Shown: piece by piece, positions 44,100 through 52,534 of the stretch | Numbering within the stretch: the stretch's first letter is position 1 | Layout: each line of letters opens with the position of its first letter | Assembly: GCF_001487105.1 (NCBI RefSeq) | Contig: NZ_LN913001.1 | Span: 1,792,372-1,856,371, forward strand | DNA length: 64,000 bases | Source of the DNA: Mediterraneibacter massiliensis | GTDB taxonomy: Bacteria; Bacillota; Clostridia; Lachnospirales; Lachnospiraceae | Direction: 5' to 3' | The notes under the pieces: model-generated | What the model saw: only the letters and a program-made list of their open reading frames with translations | Told to the model about the DNA's origin: nothing | The model's database searches: none | Made by a program: the position numbers and the translations under genes

Positions 44100-45242
44100 T
44101 TAATCCAGCAACGCAAAATCCGCCTGACAGAATGCTGGTTCACCATCTGCAAAAACACATTGCGGAACAAATAATTTATGTGTCTCAAAAGTAAGATTAG
44201 CGGAGTCTCTGTGAATCGCCTTCTTCTCTGTCAGTTTAAAGATTGCCACATCTGCATATGCCCCTGGTTTCAGTGTTCCTATCTTTCCCTGCATTCCCAT
44301 AGCCTTTGCCGGCGCAGAAGTTACACAGCGCAGCACCTGGGGAAGCGTCATTCCCAGTTCCATATATTTGCTCATCACAAACGTAAGGCTCTTCGCATGG
44401 CTGGAAATATTATATTTATCATCCAGCCAGTCTGTTGAAATAATATCTGGATAAAATCCCTGTTCCAGCGCTTTTTTGCAACATTCTATACTAAAATTCA
44501 TCCGGCCGTTTGCCGCGTCCATCAGCACGCCCTTTTCTCGCGCTTCTATAATAAATCCACGCAGCTTTCCGTTTTCATCCAGAATACTTTCATCTCCCCA
44601 CGCCTGATAGCAGTGGCAGTAGATATCTCCTGCCCTCAGACGTTCTGTTATCTCTGGAAGGGGAACAACTGGATTACTCGTATGCACACATACTCCGACC
44701 CCCTCCTCCTGCGCAATCTCCATCATAGCGTCCATCGCGTCTATATCCTTGGCAACCCCTCTGCTCATCCTAATTTTCAGTCCCAGTATGTTGTCACGGT
44801 ATCTGTCTATCACTTTAAGAATATCCTGCTTTCTGTATTCGCATCGGTCAAATTTTTCGACAATATTATAGTCAATCTGACCGCTTCCATACATATTAAG
44901 GTAACTCTTAATCCTGACCTTACTCGGAACAACCGTTCCGCCATAAAAAGAATCAAAATTACTGCTTCCTGCTGTTCCTGCATCCACAGCAGACGTCACC
45001 CCTGTAGCCAGTAGATAATCCGCATGTACGCCACAGTTACTTCCATTTCCGTATATATGCGTATGAAAATCAATCAATCCCGGAAATACATAGCAACCGG
45101 CAGCATTAATTATCCTGCCGCATTCAGCGTCATCTGACACCTCTGCAATTTTATTGCCTGTAATTCCAATGTCGGCAGTCTCATCTATCCCTCTTTCCGG
45201 GTCTATCACATGTCCGCCCCGGATAATAAAATCATATCGCAT
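44100..45242 (-). CDS. COG3964 amidohydrolase/deacetylase
   Basis: 380 residues of the dihydroorotase-like amidohydrolase superfamily (EF_0837/Atu3266 group). Metal ligands are seen at His60 and His62 (DFHTH), bridging Lys156 (LGLKIR), His187 (CVHTSN), His210 (CHCYQ) and Asp271 (STDW). Members of this group hydrolyse N-acyl-D-amino acids or O-acyl 2-hydroxy acids rather than dihydroorotate. CGGGAGGTGCAAA precedes the ATG. Its place between the permease and the dehydrogenases suggests removal of an acyl group from the imported compound. Confidence 0.85.
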   Translation of the reverse strand: MRYDFIIRGGHVIDPERGIDETADIGITGNKIAEVSDDAECGRIINAAGCYVFPGLIDFHTHIYGNGSNCGVHADYLLATGVTSAVDAGTAGSSNFDSFYGGTVVPSKVRIKSYLNMYGSGQIDYNIVEKFDRCEYRKQDILKVIDRYRDNILGLKIRMSRGVAKDIDAMDAMMEIAQEEGVGVCVHTSNPVVPLPEITERLRAGDIYCHCYQAWGDESILDENGKLRGFIIEAREKGVLMDAANGRMNFSIECCKKALEQGFYPDIISTDWLDDKYNISSHAKSLTFVMSKYMELGMTLPQVLRCVTSAPAKAMGMQGKIGTLKPGAYADVAIFKLTEKKAIHRDSANLTFETHKLFVPQCVFADGEPAFCQADFALLD

Positions 45243-45260
45243 TTTGCACCTCCCGCTTTA

Positions 45261-46574
45261 TCAGCAAAGCCCTATCACATACAAGGCCACGGCAACCCCG
45301 AATCCAAGCATTGGTATCAGGCACTGTGATACGAATGTATATTTATATGTATCTATCATATCTGTCTTTGCGACGGAGTTCGCCAGAACAACTCCCGAGG
45401 CATGAGGCATGGCATCCAGTCCCGCCGATGCGATTGCGGACAGCCGGTGCAAGATCTGTACATTGATTCCTGTTGTCAGAAGATATTCTCCCATGGAATT
45501 GAGGAAAATGTTTAATCCGCCTGTAGAGGAACCTGTGATCATGCAGATGACATTGATGGAGAAAAACATCAGAAGCAATGGGTTCATATCCAGGCTTAAC
45601 AGCCATTCCGTGCATTGCGTGTATGTCGGCGACGCCGTAACAACTCCTCCGAATCCCATAATACAGGAAGTGATCATCAGTGCGTTTAAACCGTTTGTCG
45701 TACCGTCTGCCAGTGTCAGTTTCACATCAAATCTTCCTCTATACAGGATAATCGCCACAATAATTGCAAGTGTCATTCCCAAAACAACCGCATAATTAGA
45801 AACAGAGACAACACTCTGGAATATAAAAATCGACACAATCAGCACAATCAGCGGAAGAAACGCCTTCCATGGAGCAGGCAGCTTCTCTATTATCTCTGTA
45901 TCATTCAAATCCTCGATTTTATCATTCTCTCCCGAAACAAAATGTTCGCCCCGTGCCGCGCACCTTTTTACTACATAGTTATAGAATATATAATCACATA
46001 TAAGTACGAAAACAGAGGTAATAATTCCGATAACTGGCGCCGCATAGATATTAGTTCCGAAATATTCCGTAGGGATCAGATTCTGCGTAGACGGCGTCCC
46101 CGGTGCAAACACCATAGTCACCGTAGCTGGAACCGCCAGAAGCAGCCCCGGAAAGATTTTCTTTGGTATATCCGCCTCTTTGAACAGCGCCATACAGATC
46201 GGGTACATAGTAAACGCAATTACAAATACCCCGATACCGCCATAGGACAAAACCAGCGTTGTCAATAAAACAATAAGTACAATATGTTTTTTCCCGAGAA
46301 GTTTTACCACACTGTTCGCAATGGCCATAGACGCACCGCCTAATTCCATTACCTTACCGAAAATTGCTCCCAGTGCGAATATCAAGAACCACGAACCTGC
46401 AAATGACATAAAGCTGCCACCAAAGGATTCTGATATACCTGTCCATATATCCATCTTGCTTGTCACAATGACAATCAGGGAGGAAATGATGGCTACCACT
46501 CCCATATGCCACCCTTTAAACACCAGTAAAATCAACACTGCCAGTGAAATAATGATTCCAATTACACCCAACAT
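45261..46574 (-). CDS. GntP-family permease
   Basis: 437 residues with about twelve hydrophobic segments. GNT-family motifs include FGKVMELGGASMAIANSVVK, VFAPGTPSTQNLIPTEYFGT and a C-terminal AGLDAMPHASGVVLANSV. Relatives import gluconate, D-serine and related hydroxy or amino acids with H+. AAGGAGGCGATAAGA before the ATG at 46574 decides the start over one eleven codons upstream, which would overlap the preceding dehydrogenase. It is presumably the uptake system for the operon's substrate. Confidence 0.88.
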   Translation of the reverse strand: MLGVIGIIISLAVLILLVFKGWHMGVVAIISSLIVIVTSKMDIWTGISESFGGSFMSFAGSWFLIFALGAIFGKVMELGGASMAIANSVVKLLGKKHIVLIVLLTTLVLSYGGIGVFVIAFTMYPICMALFKEADIPKKIFPGLLLAVPATVTMVFAPGTPSTQNLIPTEYFGTNIYAAPVIGIITSVFVLICDYIFYNYVVKRCAARGEHFVSGENDKIEDLNDTEIIEKLPAPWKAFLPLIVLIVSIFIFQSVVSVSNYAVVLGMTLAIIVAIILYRGRFDVKLTLADGTTNGLNALMITSCIMGFGGVVTASPTYTQCTEWLLSLDMNPLLLMFFSINVICMITGSSTGGLNIFLNSMGEYLLTTGINVQILHRLSAIASAGLDAMPHASGVVLANSVAKTDMIDTYKYTFVSQCLIPMLGFGVAVALYVIGLC

Positions 46575-46599
46575 TCTTATCGCCTCCTTCACTCTACTC

Positions 46600-47556
46600 T
46601 TATGCAAATTTACTTACTGCCCACGCAGGTGTCTTTCCATTCAGAACATCCACGATACCTGCCGCAGCGTCCAGTCCCATTTTATTCATGGTTTCCACAT
46701 TCAGCGCGGCATTATGCGGAGTGATCACCATGTTCTCCAGTTCCATGAATTTATGTTCCTTGTCAAACGGTTCTTCCGCCAATACATCCACACCTGCCGC
46801 ATGAATTCTCTTTTCTTTCAAAGCGTTATATAAGGCTACCTCGTCAATGATTCCGCCTCTCGCGCAGTTCAAAAGTGTTGCGGTCGGTTTCATCATGGAG
46901 AGTAATCTCTCATTTACCATCCGTTTTGTCTCTCCGGTTTCCGGAAGATGAAGTGAAATGAAATCAGCGGTTTTGAACACGGTTTCTACAGAATCCACCA
47001 TTTCAATATTCTCAGGTTTTATATCCTTTCCCAAATAAGGATCGTATCCGATTGCTTTCATCCCCAATCCCAAAACTGCTTTTTGTGCTACTTGTTTTCC
47101 GATTCTTCCGCAGCCTACAATTCCGATTACCTTTTCGTTTACTTCTTCTCCTTTTACCTGGTTTCTGGAATTCCAGTTTCCCTTTTTCACCTCCTGGTTC
47201 TGATAAAGCAAATTTCTGGCACATGCCAGCAACAGCATAATCGTATGTTCTGCTACCGCATTGGCATTCGCGTTCGGAGTAATCGTAACCCATATCTTAT
47301 TTTTATTGCAGAAATCCATATCTATATTGTCATACCCGACTCCATGGCGCCCTATCACTTTCAGTTTCGGCATTTTACTCAGAATTTCTTTTGGATATTT
47401 TGCTGTTCTGGCGAGCAGCGCGTCCGCGTCCGCCCCTTCCTTTTCCAACACTTCTGGTTCCGTACTGTTTAGAACGACAATCTCACAGTTATTTTTTCTC
47501 AGATAGTCTTTTCCCGGTTCTGTGATATCTTCAGGTATAATTACTTTATATTTCAT
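46600..47556 (-). CDS. D-2-hydroxyacid dehydrogenase, phosphoglycerate-dehydrogenase-like
   Basis: 318 residues, NAD-binding GIVGCGRIGKQVAQK, catalytic Arg (NCARGGII), Glu (AEEP) and His (TPHNAA). It lacks the C-terminal ACT domain of biosynthetic SerA, so it is a catabolic-type enzyme. It is the second such dehydrogenase in the operon and differs in active-site context (PHNAAL versus PHISWA), so the two probably act on different stereoisomers or pathway steps. Confidence 0.88.
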   Translation of the reverse strand: MKYKVIIPEDITEPGKDYLRKNNCEIVVLNSTEPEVLEKEGADADALLARTAKYPKEILSKMPKLKVIGRHGVGYDNIDMDFCNKNKIWVTITPNANANAVAEHTIMLLLACARNLLYQNQEVKKGNWNSRNQVKGEEVNEKVIGIVGCGRIGKQVAQKAVLGLGMKAIGYDPYLGKDIKPENIEMVDSVETVFKTADFISLHLPETGETKRMVNERLLSMMKPTATLLNCARGGIIDEVALYNALKEKRIHAAGVDVLAEEPFDKEHKFMELENMVITPHNAALNVETMNKMGLDAAAGIVDVLNGKTPAWAVSKFA

Positions 47557-47573
47557 AGTTCTCCGTTTCCTCC

Positions 47574-48371
47574 CTACTTTAAGCCTTCTACTATTTCCCT
47601 CATTGTTTTGCCTTCCCCGTTCCAGAATGCCTTCAATTTTGCCAGCTGATCTCCTAGAGAAAAGTCTTTTACTCCCAACTCTATGTAATATTGAGCATCT
47701 TCCGGATGTACAATCTCACATCTTGGTCTTACTCCGTGTGCAATCGCCGCTTCAATACATTTTCGCTCCGCCGCTTTAAATTCATCTCTGTGATCTACCG
47801 TATTCCATCCCTTGCTCATGCAATAATCATTCGGTCCGAACTGAATCATATCCACCCCGGGGACAGAACAGATCTCATCTATATTCTGCACGGCTTCTTC
47901 TTTTTCAATCATAAAACATAAGACAACGTCCTCCAGACGTTTTGCATGTTCCATCGCCGGAATATGTGACTGTGTTCCTATAAACCGTCTGTTCGGATAT
48001 CCGAATGTCCCTTTTCCATCCGGTGTCTTCGGCTTCATCATCTCCACACTTTCCTTTACCTGTTCCACACTGACATGATCCACGAACATAATGGCCTGGA
48101 ATCCTGCTCCGACCGCTTTTTGCGCTACATATCCCCGATTCTGTAAATCCAGTTTTATCATCGTTCCCATTTCATGTAATTCCGCTGCTCTCGCTATGTT
48201 TTCCAAGTCCATCTGGCTGAACGGGGCATATTCTCCCACAAATTCTATGTAATCAAAATTATGCGTGGAGCCGACTACCTCTGTATAAAAAGGCCATGTA
48301 CTCCAAAGCCTAGTTGATAATGTTGGCAGGTTATTCTCCAAATGGTACCGTAATTTATTTTCCTTCATCAT
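47574..48371 (-). CDS. HpcH/HpaI-family aldolase, variant active site
   Basis: 265 residues of the class II pyruvate aldolase family. The metal-binding Glu region (FMIEKEEAVQNIDEI), the GPNDY motif and the glycine-rich AGFQAIMF segment are present. Where HpaI-type aldolases have the catalytic-base His in a GEHAP motif, this protein has GEYAP (Tyr48). The ATG overlaps the previous stop as ATGA, and AGGAG lies nine bases upstream. It would cleave a 2-oxo-4-hydroxy acid to pyruvate plus an aldehyde, but the substitution leaves this open. Confidence 0.82.
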   Translation of the reverse strand: MMKENKLRYHLENNLPTLSTRLWSTWPFYTEVVGSTHNFDYIEFVGEYAPFSQMDLENIARAAELHEMGTMIKLDLQNRGYVAQKAVGAGFQAIMFVDHVSVEQVKESVEMMKPKTPDGKGTFGYPNRRFIGTQSHIPAMEHAKRLEDVVLCFMIEKEEAVQNIDEICSVPGVDMIQFGPNDYCMSKGWNTVDHRDEFKAAERKCIEAAIAHGVRPRCEIVHPEDAQYYIELGVKDFSLGDQLAKLKAFWNGEGKTMREIVEGLK

Positions 48372-49255
48372 TCCATGTCACTCCTTTTTTTGTCTCTATA
48401 ATATTGGATTAACGCCTGTGTTCCCAAATTTCCTTTTCCTTCCTTTTCAAGTTTTTGATACATGTCCAAAACTTTCTCCAAAACAGGCAGCTTCTGATTT
48501 ACTTTTTCGGCTTCTCCTTGTGCTAATTTCATGTCCTTTACAAAGTGTTTAATGAAAAATCCCGGATTATAATTTTCATCCAACGCAAGAGAAGCAACTT
48601 TTTTCATCTGTGTGCTTCCTGCTGCCCCATCAGAAATAGCAGCAAACAGCGTATGCAATTCAATTCCTTCGTTTTCCGCATAACTCATTGCTTCACAAAC
48701 ACTGCATAATGTACCGGCAATTACAATCTGATTAGCTAATTTAGCGTGCTGCCCTTTACCAGATTCTCCAAAATATACAATTGTTTTTCCCATTGCTTCA
48801 AAAACCGGACGGCAATACTCATATTCCTCTTTTTTCCCCCCCACTAATATAGAGAGTGTACCGGTCTTTGCTCCAAAGTCACCTCCGGTCACCGGAGCAT
48901 CTAACGCATGCATATGTCTCTTTTCTGCCTCCCATGCAATTTCCTTATCTAACGTCGGACTTGTAGTTGTCATATCAATTAAGTAGGTCCCTTCCTCCGC
49001 GCTGTTTAAAATTCCATCATCCTTAAAGTATACTTCTCTTACATCCTCCGGAAACCCCACCATTGTGATAACCGCATCCTTGCCTTTTGCACACTCTCTG
49101 ATAGAATTGCAGAACATCGCTCCTTCCTTTATAACATCATCCACTTTTGCTTTTGTCCTGGCATAAACAGAGACTTCAAATCCTGCTTTTATTAGATTTA
49201 GTACCATGGGTTTTCCCATAATTCCCACGCCGACAAATCCAATGCTCTTGATCAT
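48368..49255 (-). CDS. 3-hydroxyisobutyrate / tartronate-semialdehyde reductase family protein
   Basis: 295 residues of the beta-hydroxyacid dehydrogenase family. N-terminal GFVGVGIMGKPM binds NAD(P), DAPVTGGDFGAKTGTLSI is the substrate loop and GKGQHAKLANQIVIAG holds the catalytic Lys. It is closest in appearance to GarR-type 2-hydroxy-3-oxopropionate reductases, which act after HpaI/GarL-type aldolases; here the aldolase gene follows directly. First gene of the operon, with AAAGGAGAAATT before the ATG. Confidence 0.88.
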   Translation of the reverse strand: MIKSIGFVGVGIMGKPMVLNLIKAGFEVSVYARTKAKVDDVIKEGAMFCNSIRECAKGKDAVITMVGFPEDVREVYFKDDGILNSAEEGTYLIDMTTTSPTLDKEIAWEAEKRHMHALDAPVTGGDFGAKTGTLSILVGGKKEEYEYCRPVFEAMGKTIVYFGESGKGQHAKLANQIVIAGTLCSVCEAMSYAENEGIELHTLFAAISDGAAGSTQMKKVASLALDENYNPGFFIKHFVKDMKLAQGEAEKVNQKLPVLEKVLDMYQKLEKEGKGNLGTQALIQYYRDKKRSDME

Positions 49256-49318
49256 AATTTCTCCTTTCTTTTAGTCATTTCAACTAAGTTTTTCTGTTTT
49301 TTACACTTAATATTATCC

Positions 49319-49347
49319 AATATACCCAATTTCAATACCATTAACAA
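49319..49347 (-). promoter_or_regulatory. Promoter of the hydroxy-acid operon
   Basis: TTGTTA, 17 bp, TATATT on the minus strand, about 65 bp upstream of the first gene. The flanks are very A/T-rich. Confidence 0.55.
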
Positions 49348-49584
49348 TCTTACAGTTTAATTGTTCTATTCTATAAATTTACATTTATATTATTTTATTT
49401 TGTTAATTTTTTATTTTCTTTAATATTGATACACTTTTTTTGATTTCTTCTTTTTTTACTGTTTATTTCATTTCTTATTTTATTTTTTATATTTCAAATC
49501 TTACAAAATTGATATTTAATTAACAAATATAAATGCTGTTTCTAATGATATGTAATAACAGAGACTCCTCTGTATCTTGTATAA
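49348..49584. other. AT-rich stretch upstream of the operon promoter
   Basis: Part of the 590-bp gap between the catabolic operon and pnp. It is almost pure A/T with long T-runs on the plus strand and has no open frame. It could be an UP element or curved regulator-binding DNA for the AraC protein. A small ACAGAG/CTCTGT hairpin lies near 49558-49573. Confidence 0.4.
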
Positions 49585-49614
49585 AAAGCAGCCAATCCTA
49601 AGACTAGCTGCTTT
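49585..49614. terminator. Hairpin in the pnp-operon gap
   Basis: AAAGCAGC (49585-49592) pairs with GCTGCTTT (49607-49614) across 14 nt. Short U/A runs lie on both sides. A terminator is plausible in either direction. Confidence 0.45.
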
Positions 49615-49726
49615 GTGTATAGGGATATAACTTTCATACAGGTGCTTATAAATCCCATTTTGCTTCAACAGGCTTTCAGATTTCTTTTTATGAAATCCTC
49701 CACTTTTTTGTCAAAATTTTCCATAG

Positions 49727-49774
49727 AAAAAGACCCAACACAGAGGTTTTTCCTCTGTACTGAGTCTTTTTTTT
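49727..49774 (-). terminator. Terminator after pnp
   Basis: AAAAAGAC at 49727 pairs with GTCTTTTT, and inside CACAGAGG-TTTTT-CCTCTGT forms a strong inner stem. The A-rich left flank gives U residues on the minus strand. It lies about 70 bp past the pnp stop and may work in both directions. Confidence 0.65.
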
Positions 49775-49785
49775 GAAATGTTGGT

Positions 49786-49829
49786 GAGGTAGGGACGATG
49801 GGGGAATTTTGCCCCTGATACGCTACCTC
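49786..49829. other. GC-rich hairpin just after pnp
   Basis: GAGGTAG (49786-49792) pairs with CTACCTC (49823-49829), with GGGG/CCCC pairing inside. It starts 17 bp past the pnp stop, in contrast to the A/T-rich surroundings. It is perhaps a 3'-end stabiliser or the residue of an inserted element. Confidence 0.4.
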
Positions 49830-49845
49830 GACTTGCCCTTAATTA

Positions 49846-51933
49846 TCATTCTGCCACATCTCTCATACTGAAGCTGAATCTTCCCATCTTGTCTTTACCG
49901 AGACATACGACTTTTACCACATCTCCCAAAGAAAGAACATCTTCTACTTTATTGACTCTTTCCTTAGAAATTTTAGAGATATGGACCATGCCTTCTTTTC
50001 CCGGTGCGAATTCTAAGAATGCGCCAAACTCTTTGATGCTGACAACTTTTCCTTCAAATACTTGCCCGGCTTCAAAATCTGTCACAATCGTAGCGATCAA
50101 TTTTGCAGCCTTGTCCATGCCTTCTTTTTCTGTTCCACAGATGGACACTGCTCCATCGTCTGTAATATCGATCTTCACGCCTGTCTCATCAATGATTGCA
50201 TTGATTGTCTTTCCTCTTTGCCCAACTACATCTCCAATCTTCTGCGGATCGATCTGCATCTGTATGATCTTAGGCGCATATGGTCCAACTTCCGGACGAG
50301 GCTCGCTGATTGCTTTATTCATAATCTCGTCCAGGATATATGTTCTTGCCTTCTTTGTAGCAGCAATTGCTTCCTCAATGATCGGTCTTGTCAGACCATG
50401 GATCTTGATATCCATCTGGATTGCCGTAATTCCCTTATGTGTTCCTGCAACCTTAAAGTCCATGTCTCCAAAGAAGTCTTCTAATCCTTGGATATCCGTC
50501 AGCACCAGATAATCGTCATCTGTCTCGCCTGTTACCAGACCGGCTGAAATCCCGGCTACAGCAGCTTTGATCGGCACACCTGCTGTCATCAATGACATAC
50601 TTGATGCACATACACTTGCTTGAGATGTAGAACCATTGGATTCAAATGTCTCTGACACGGTACGGATCGCATATGGGAATTCAGACTCATCCGGCAGTAC
50701 CGGAAGCAATGCTCTTTCTGCCAATGCTCCATGTCCAATCTCACGGCGTCCCGGACCTCTGGAGGGTTTCGTCTCTCCTACAGAATAAGACGGGAAATTA
50801 TAGTGATGCATATATCTCTTGGATGTCTCTGCCTCATCCAGTCCATCGATACGCTGTGCGTCAGACAAAGGCGCCAGTGTTGTCACTGTACATATCTGTG
50901 TCTGCCCTCTTGTAAACATAGCAGATCCATGTACTCTTGGTATCAGATCTACTTCTGCGGCAAGCGGACGTATCTGGTCAATGGCACGTCCATCCGGACG
51001 TTTGTGGTCTTTTAAGATCATCTTTCTGACTGTTTTTTTCTGATACTGGTAGATTGCCTCTCCCAGAACTTCCAGCCATTCTTCCTTTTCTGCAAATGCT
51101 TCTTCCAGTTTCTCTGTGATCACACGGATATTTTCTTCTCTTGTCTGTTTATCATCTGTAAATACGGCCTCTTCCATCTCTGTAGGAGGAACGATTTCTT
51201 TGATAGCGACAAACAATTCTTCCGGCACTGCACAGCTTGTATATGCGTGTTTTGGTTTTCCACATTCTGCAACGATCGTATCAATAAAAGCAATAACTTT
51301 TTGATTCACTTCATGTGCAGCAAAAATTGCCTCGATCATCTTGTCTTCAGGTACCTCGTTTGCCCCCGCCTCGATCATGATCACCTTCTCTTTTGTAGAA
51401 GCGACTGTAAGAGCAAGATCAGATACTTCTTTCTGTGCGGCTGTCGGGTTAAATACGAATTCTCCATCTACCAGGCCTACCTGTGTAGTAGAAATCGGTC
51501 CGTCAAATGGAATATCAGAAATACTTGTCGCGATCGCCGCACCAAGCATTGCCGTCAATTCTGGGCTGCAGTCCTGATCTACTGACATGACCAGATTTTC
51601 CAATGTGACATCATTTCTGTAATCCTTTGGAAAAAGCGGACGCATAGGACGATCGATCACACGACATGTTAAAATCGCATTTTCAGATGCCTTTCCCTCT
51701 CTTTTATTAAATCCCCCTGGAATCTTTCCTACTGCATACTGCCTTTCATTATACTCTACGCTCAGCGGGAAGAAATCGATCCCATCTCTTGGCTTTTCTG
51801 ATGCCGTTGCTGTACAAAGAACGGTCGTATCTCCATAATGCATAAGAACCGCTCCATTCGCCTGTTTCGCCACTCTGTCAACGTCTACACGAAGAGTCCT
51901 GCCGGCAAGTTCCATTTCAAATTTCTTGTACAT
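49846..51933 (-). CDS. pnp: Polyribonucleotide nucleotidyltransferase (PNPase)
   Basis: A 695-residue phosphorolytic 3'-5' exoribonuclease. Two RNase PH domains (the second with KRPDGRAIDQIRPL and MTAGVPIKAAVAGISAGLV), then KH (IDPQKIGDVVGQRGKTINAI) and S1 (GQVFEGKVVSIKEFGAFLEF) domains, all in order. AAAGGAGAAAAAC before the ATG at 51933 overrides an ATG nine codons earlier. It is downstream of rpsO, the usual arrangement, but has its own promoter and a long stem-loop leader. Confidence 0.98.
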   Translation of the reverse strand: MYKKFEMELAGRTLRVDVDRVAKQANGAVLMHYGDTTVLCTATASEKPRDGIDFFPLSVEYNERQYAVGKIPGGFNKREGKASENAILTCRVIDRPMRPLFPKDYRNDVTLENLVMSVDQDCSPELTAMLGAAIATSISDIPFDGPISTTQVGLVDGEFVFNPTAAQKEVSDLALTVASTKEKVIMIEAGANEVPEDKMIEAIFAAHEVNQKVIAFIDTIVAECGKPKHAYTSCAVPEELFVAIKEIVPPTEMEEAVFTDDKQTREENIRVITEKLEEAFAEKEEWLEVLGEAIYQYQKKTVRKMILKDHKRPDGRAIDQIRPLAAEVDLIPRVHGSAMFTRGQTQICTVTTLAPLSDAQRIDGLDEAETSKRYMHHYNFPSYSVGETKPSRGPGRREIGHGALAERALLPVLPDESEFPYAIRTVSETFESNGSTSQASVCASSMSLMTAGVPIKAAVAGISAGLVTGETDDDYLVLTDIQGLEDFFGDMDFKVAGTHKGITAIQMDIKIHGLTRPIIEEAIAATKKARTYILDEIMNKAISEPRPEVGPYAPKIIQMQIDPQKIGDVVGQRGKTINAIIDETGVKIDITDDGAVSICGTEKEGMDKAAKLIATIVTDFEAGQVFEGKVVSIKEFGAFLEFAPGKEGMVHISKISKERVNKVEDVLSLGDVVKVVCLGKDKMGRFSFSMRDVAE

Positions 51934-51969
51934 GTTTTTCTCCTTTTTATACTCAAACATTTTCAGACC

Positions 51970-52035
51970 AAAGCCCCGAAACTACTGAAAAACATATTGT
52001 ACACCAGCAATATCCTTTTCAGTGGTCTCGGCTTT
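51970..52035 (-). promoter_or_regulatory. Long stem-loop in the pnp leader
   Basis: AAAGCC..CGA..CTACTGAAAA (from 51970) pairs with TTTTCAGTGGTCTCGGCTTT (to 52035), and ATATTG/CAATAT closes an inner stem. It lies between the pnp promoter and ATG. In E. coli a comparable leader stem is cut by RNase III and then used by PNPase to repress itself; the same role here is inference. Confidence 0.6.
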
Positions 52036-52060
52036 ATGCTTTTAGTCCGCAATCTTTTAT

Positions 52061-52089
52061 ATTATATCACATTCTATATAGTTAAGCAA
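52061..52089 (-). promoter_or_regulatory. Promoter of pnp
   Basis: TTGCTT, 17 bp, TATAAT on the minus strand, immediately after the rpsO terminator. It predicts a leader of about 120 nt. Confidence 0.75.
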
Positions 52090-52092
52090 ATC

Positions 52093-52121
52093 AAAAAGGA
52101 AGCCAAACAAGCTTCCTTTTT
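52093..52121 (-). terminator. Terminator after rpsO
   Basis: A perfect stem AAAAAGGAAGC / GCTTCCTTTTT with a 7-nt loop, ten bases past the rpsO stop; the T-run follows on both strands. Confidence 0.85.
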
Positions 52122-52131
52122 GTAGTATACC

Positions 52132-52398
52132 TTATTTTCTTAATCCAAGTCTTTCGATCAAACTACGATATCTTTCAATATCTACTTTTTTCAGGTATGC
52201 GAGCAGACCACGTCTCTGTCCTACCATTTTCAAAAGACCTCTTCTTGAATGATGATCTTTTGGATTTGCCTTAAAGTGCTCAGTCAGCTCATTGATTCTT
52301 GCTGTCAGAATCGCTATCTGTACTTCCGGAGAACCTGTATCTCCTTCACTTCTGCCATATTCTGCGATAATCGCCTGTTTCTTTTCTTTTGCAATCAT
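52132..52398 (-). CDS. rpsO: 30S ribosomal protein S15
   Basis: 88 residues, full length, with the family core [36 protein letters not shown] and [23 protein letters not shown]. It binds 16S rRNA helix 22 early in small-subunit assembly. AAGGAGGAGTAACA precedes the ATG. It has a near-consensus promoter about 95 bp upstream and a strong terminator, so it is monocistronic despite lying between ribF and pnp. The leader could carry an S15 autoregulatory fold (GTTAC/GGTAAC pairing is visible), which I cannot confirm. Confidence 0.98.
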   Translation of the reverse strand: MIAKEKKQAIIAEYGRSEGDTGSPEVQIAILTARINELTEHFKANPKDHHSRRGLLKMVGQRRGLLAYLKKVDIERYRSLIERLGLRK

Positions 52399-52494
52399 TG
52401 TTACTCCTCCTTATATTCTTTATTTAACCGCCAGATATTAAGTAACGGTTGGAGTTATCCTGTTACCGAACATCGGCTGATTTCATACTTGCTA

Positions 52495-52523
52495 AGTATA
52501 CCACAGGAAGTATCTTGTGTAAA
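52495..52523 (-). promoter_or_regulatory. Promoter of rpsO
   Basis: TTTACA, exactly 17 bp, TATACT on the minus strand in the ribF-rpsO gap, 97 bp upstream of the rpsO ATG. Confidence 0.8.
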
Positions 52524-52534
52524 GCTTAATTTTA

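Noticed and set aside
49786..49829. tRNA-like fold after pnp
   Set aside because: The stem does not extend to a cloverleaf, and no T-loop GTTCRA or CCA end is present.
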